A DNA stretch of 5,247 nucleotides from Deltaproteobacteria bacterium. Its GTDB lineage: Bacteria; Desulfobacterota; Desulfarculia; Adiutricales; Adiutricaceae. Made by a program: the position numbers and the translations under genes. This document shows positions 5,218 through 5,247 of this stretch, piece after piece; within the stretch, counting starts at the first letter, position 1; every line of letters starts with the position of its first letter. Under the pieces are notes generated by a model. It saw nothing but the letters and a program-made list of their open reading frames with translations, did no database searches and was not told the DNA's origin. The stretch is from the NCBI GenBank assembly GCA_031267005.1, contig JAIRZX010000105.1:1-5247 (forward strand), written 5' to 3'.

Positions 5218-5247
5218 GGGGGAGCGGCAAGGTGGCGGGGGAGCGGC
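5218..5247. repeat. 19-bp-period direct repeat at the right edge
   Basis: gggggagcggc occurs at 5218-5228 and again at 5237-5247, where the window ends. The period of 19 bp is not a multiple of three, which argues against coding use. It may be the beginning of a longer tandem array, but only one full unit and part of a second are visible. Confidence 0.4.

Noticed and set aside
4955..5230. Minus-strand open frame of 91 codons with one hydrophobic stretch
   Set aside because: The hydrophobic stretch is just the AT-rich promoter island translated; the flanks are low complexity and no ribosome site is apparent.

Overview
The window is very GC-rich. Both recognisable genes read leftward on the minus strand and show the strong G/C third-position preference of a high-GC bacterium. 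The gene content and protein styles (a YhaM-like OB-fold/HD nuclease and a chemoreceptor with no room for a HAMP domain) recall the Desulfobacterota (old Deltaproteobacteria). That assignment is inference from remembered family resemblance, not from a search.

Layout, right to left in the direction of transcription. Positions 5101-5247 hold no gene I can support, only one perfect hairpin and the start of a 19-bp direct repeat. Positions 5020-5100 are a sharply AT-rich island with a plausible sigma70-type promoter for the minus strand; a 7+7 bp dyad overlaps its -35 element. Positions 4590-5010 are GC-rich and non-coding. If the island promoter is used, they form a leader of about 450 nt with several strong, partly mutually exclusive hairpins and a C9 homopolymer. 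Positions 2622-4577 encode a 651-residue transmembrane methyl-accepting chemotaxis protein. Positions 2197-2621 are a 425-bp intergenic gap with a terminator-like element, a G-quadruplex motif, and a small promoter/dyad/7-bp repeat region next to the next start codon.

Positions 1-2196 are a single open frame of at least 732 codons that runs off the left edge without a stop. Residues 1 to about 325 are an OB-fold plus HD-domain protein of the YhaM 3'-5' exoribonuclease type. The remaining 400 or more residues are a low-complexity, Pro/Gly/Ala/Ser/Asp/Glu-rich tail with one lysine. It ends, as far as visible, in four perfect 36-bp (12-residue) tandem units arranged as two identical 72-bp blocks. 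A tail this long on a family that normally stops near 310-330 residues is the most unusual thing in the window.

The two genes are co-oriented but separated by a long gap with its own putative terminator and promoter, so I see no evidence that they form one operon or one pathway. One reports an environmental signal to the chemotaxis array; the other probably degrades RNA in the cytoplasm. I found no tRNA, rRNA, CRISPR array, insertion sequence or transposase.
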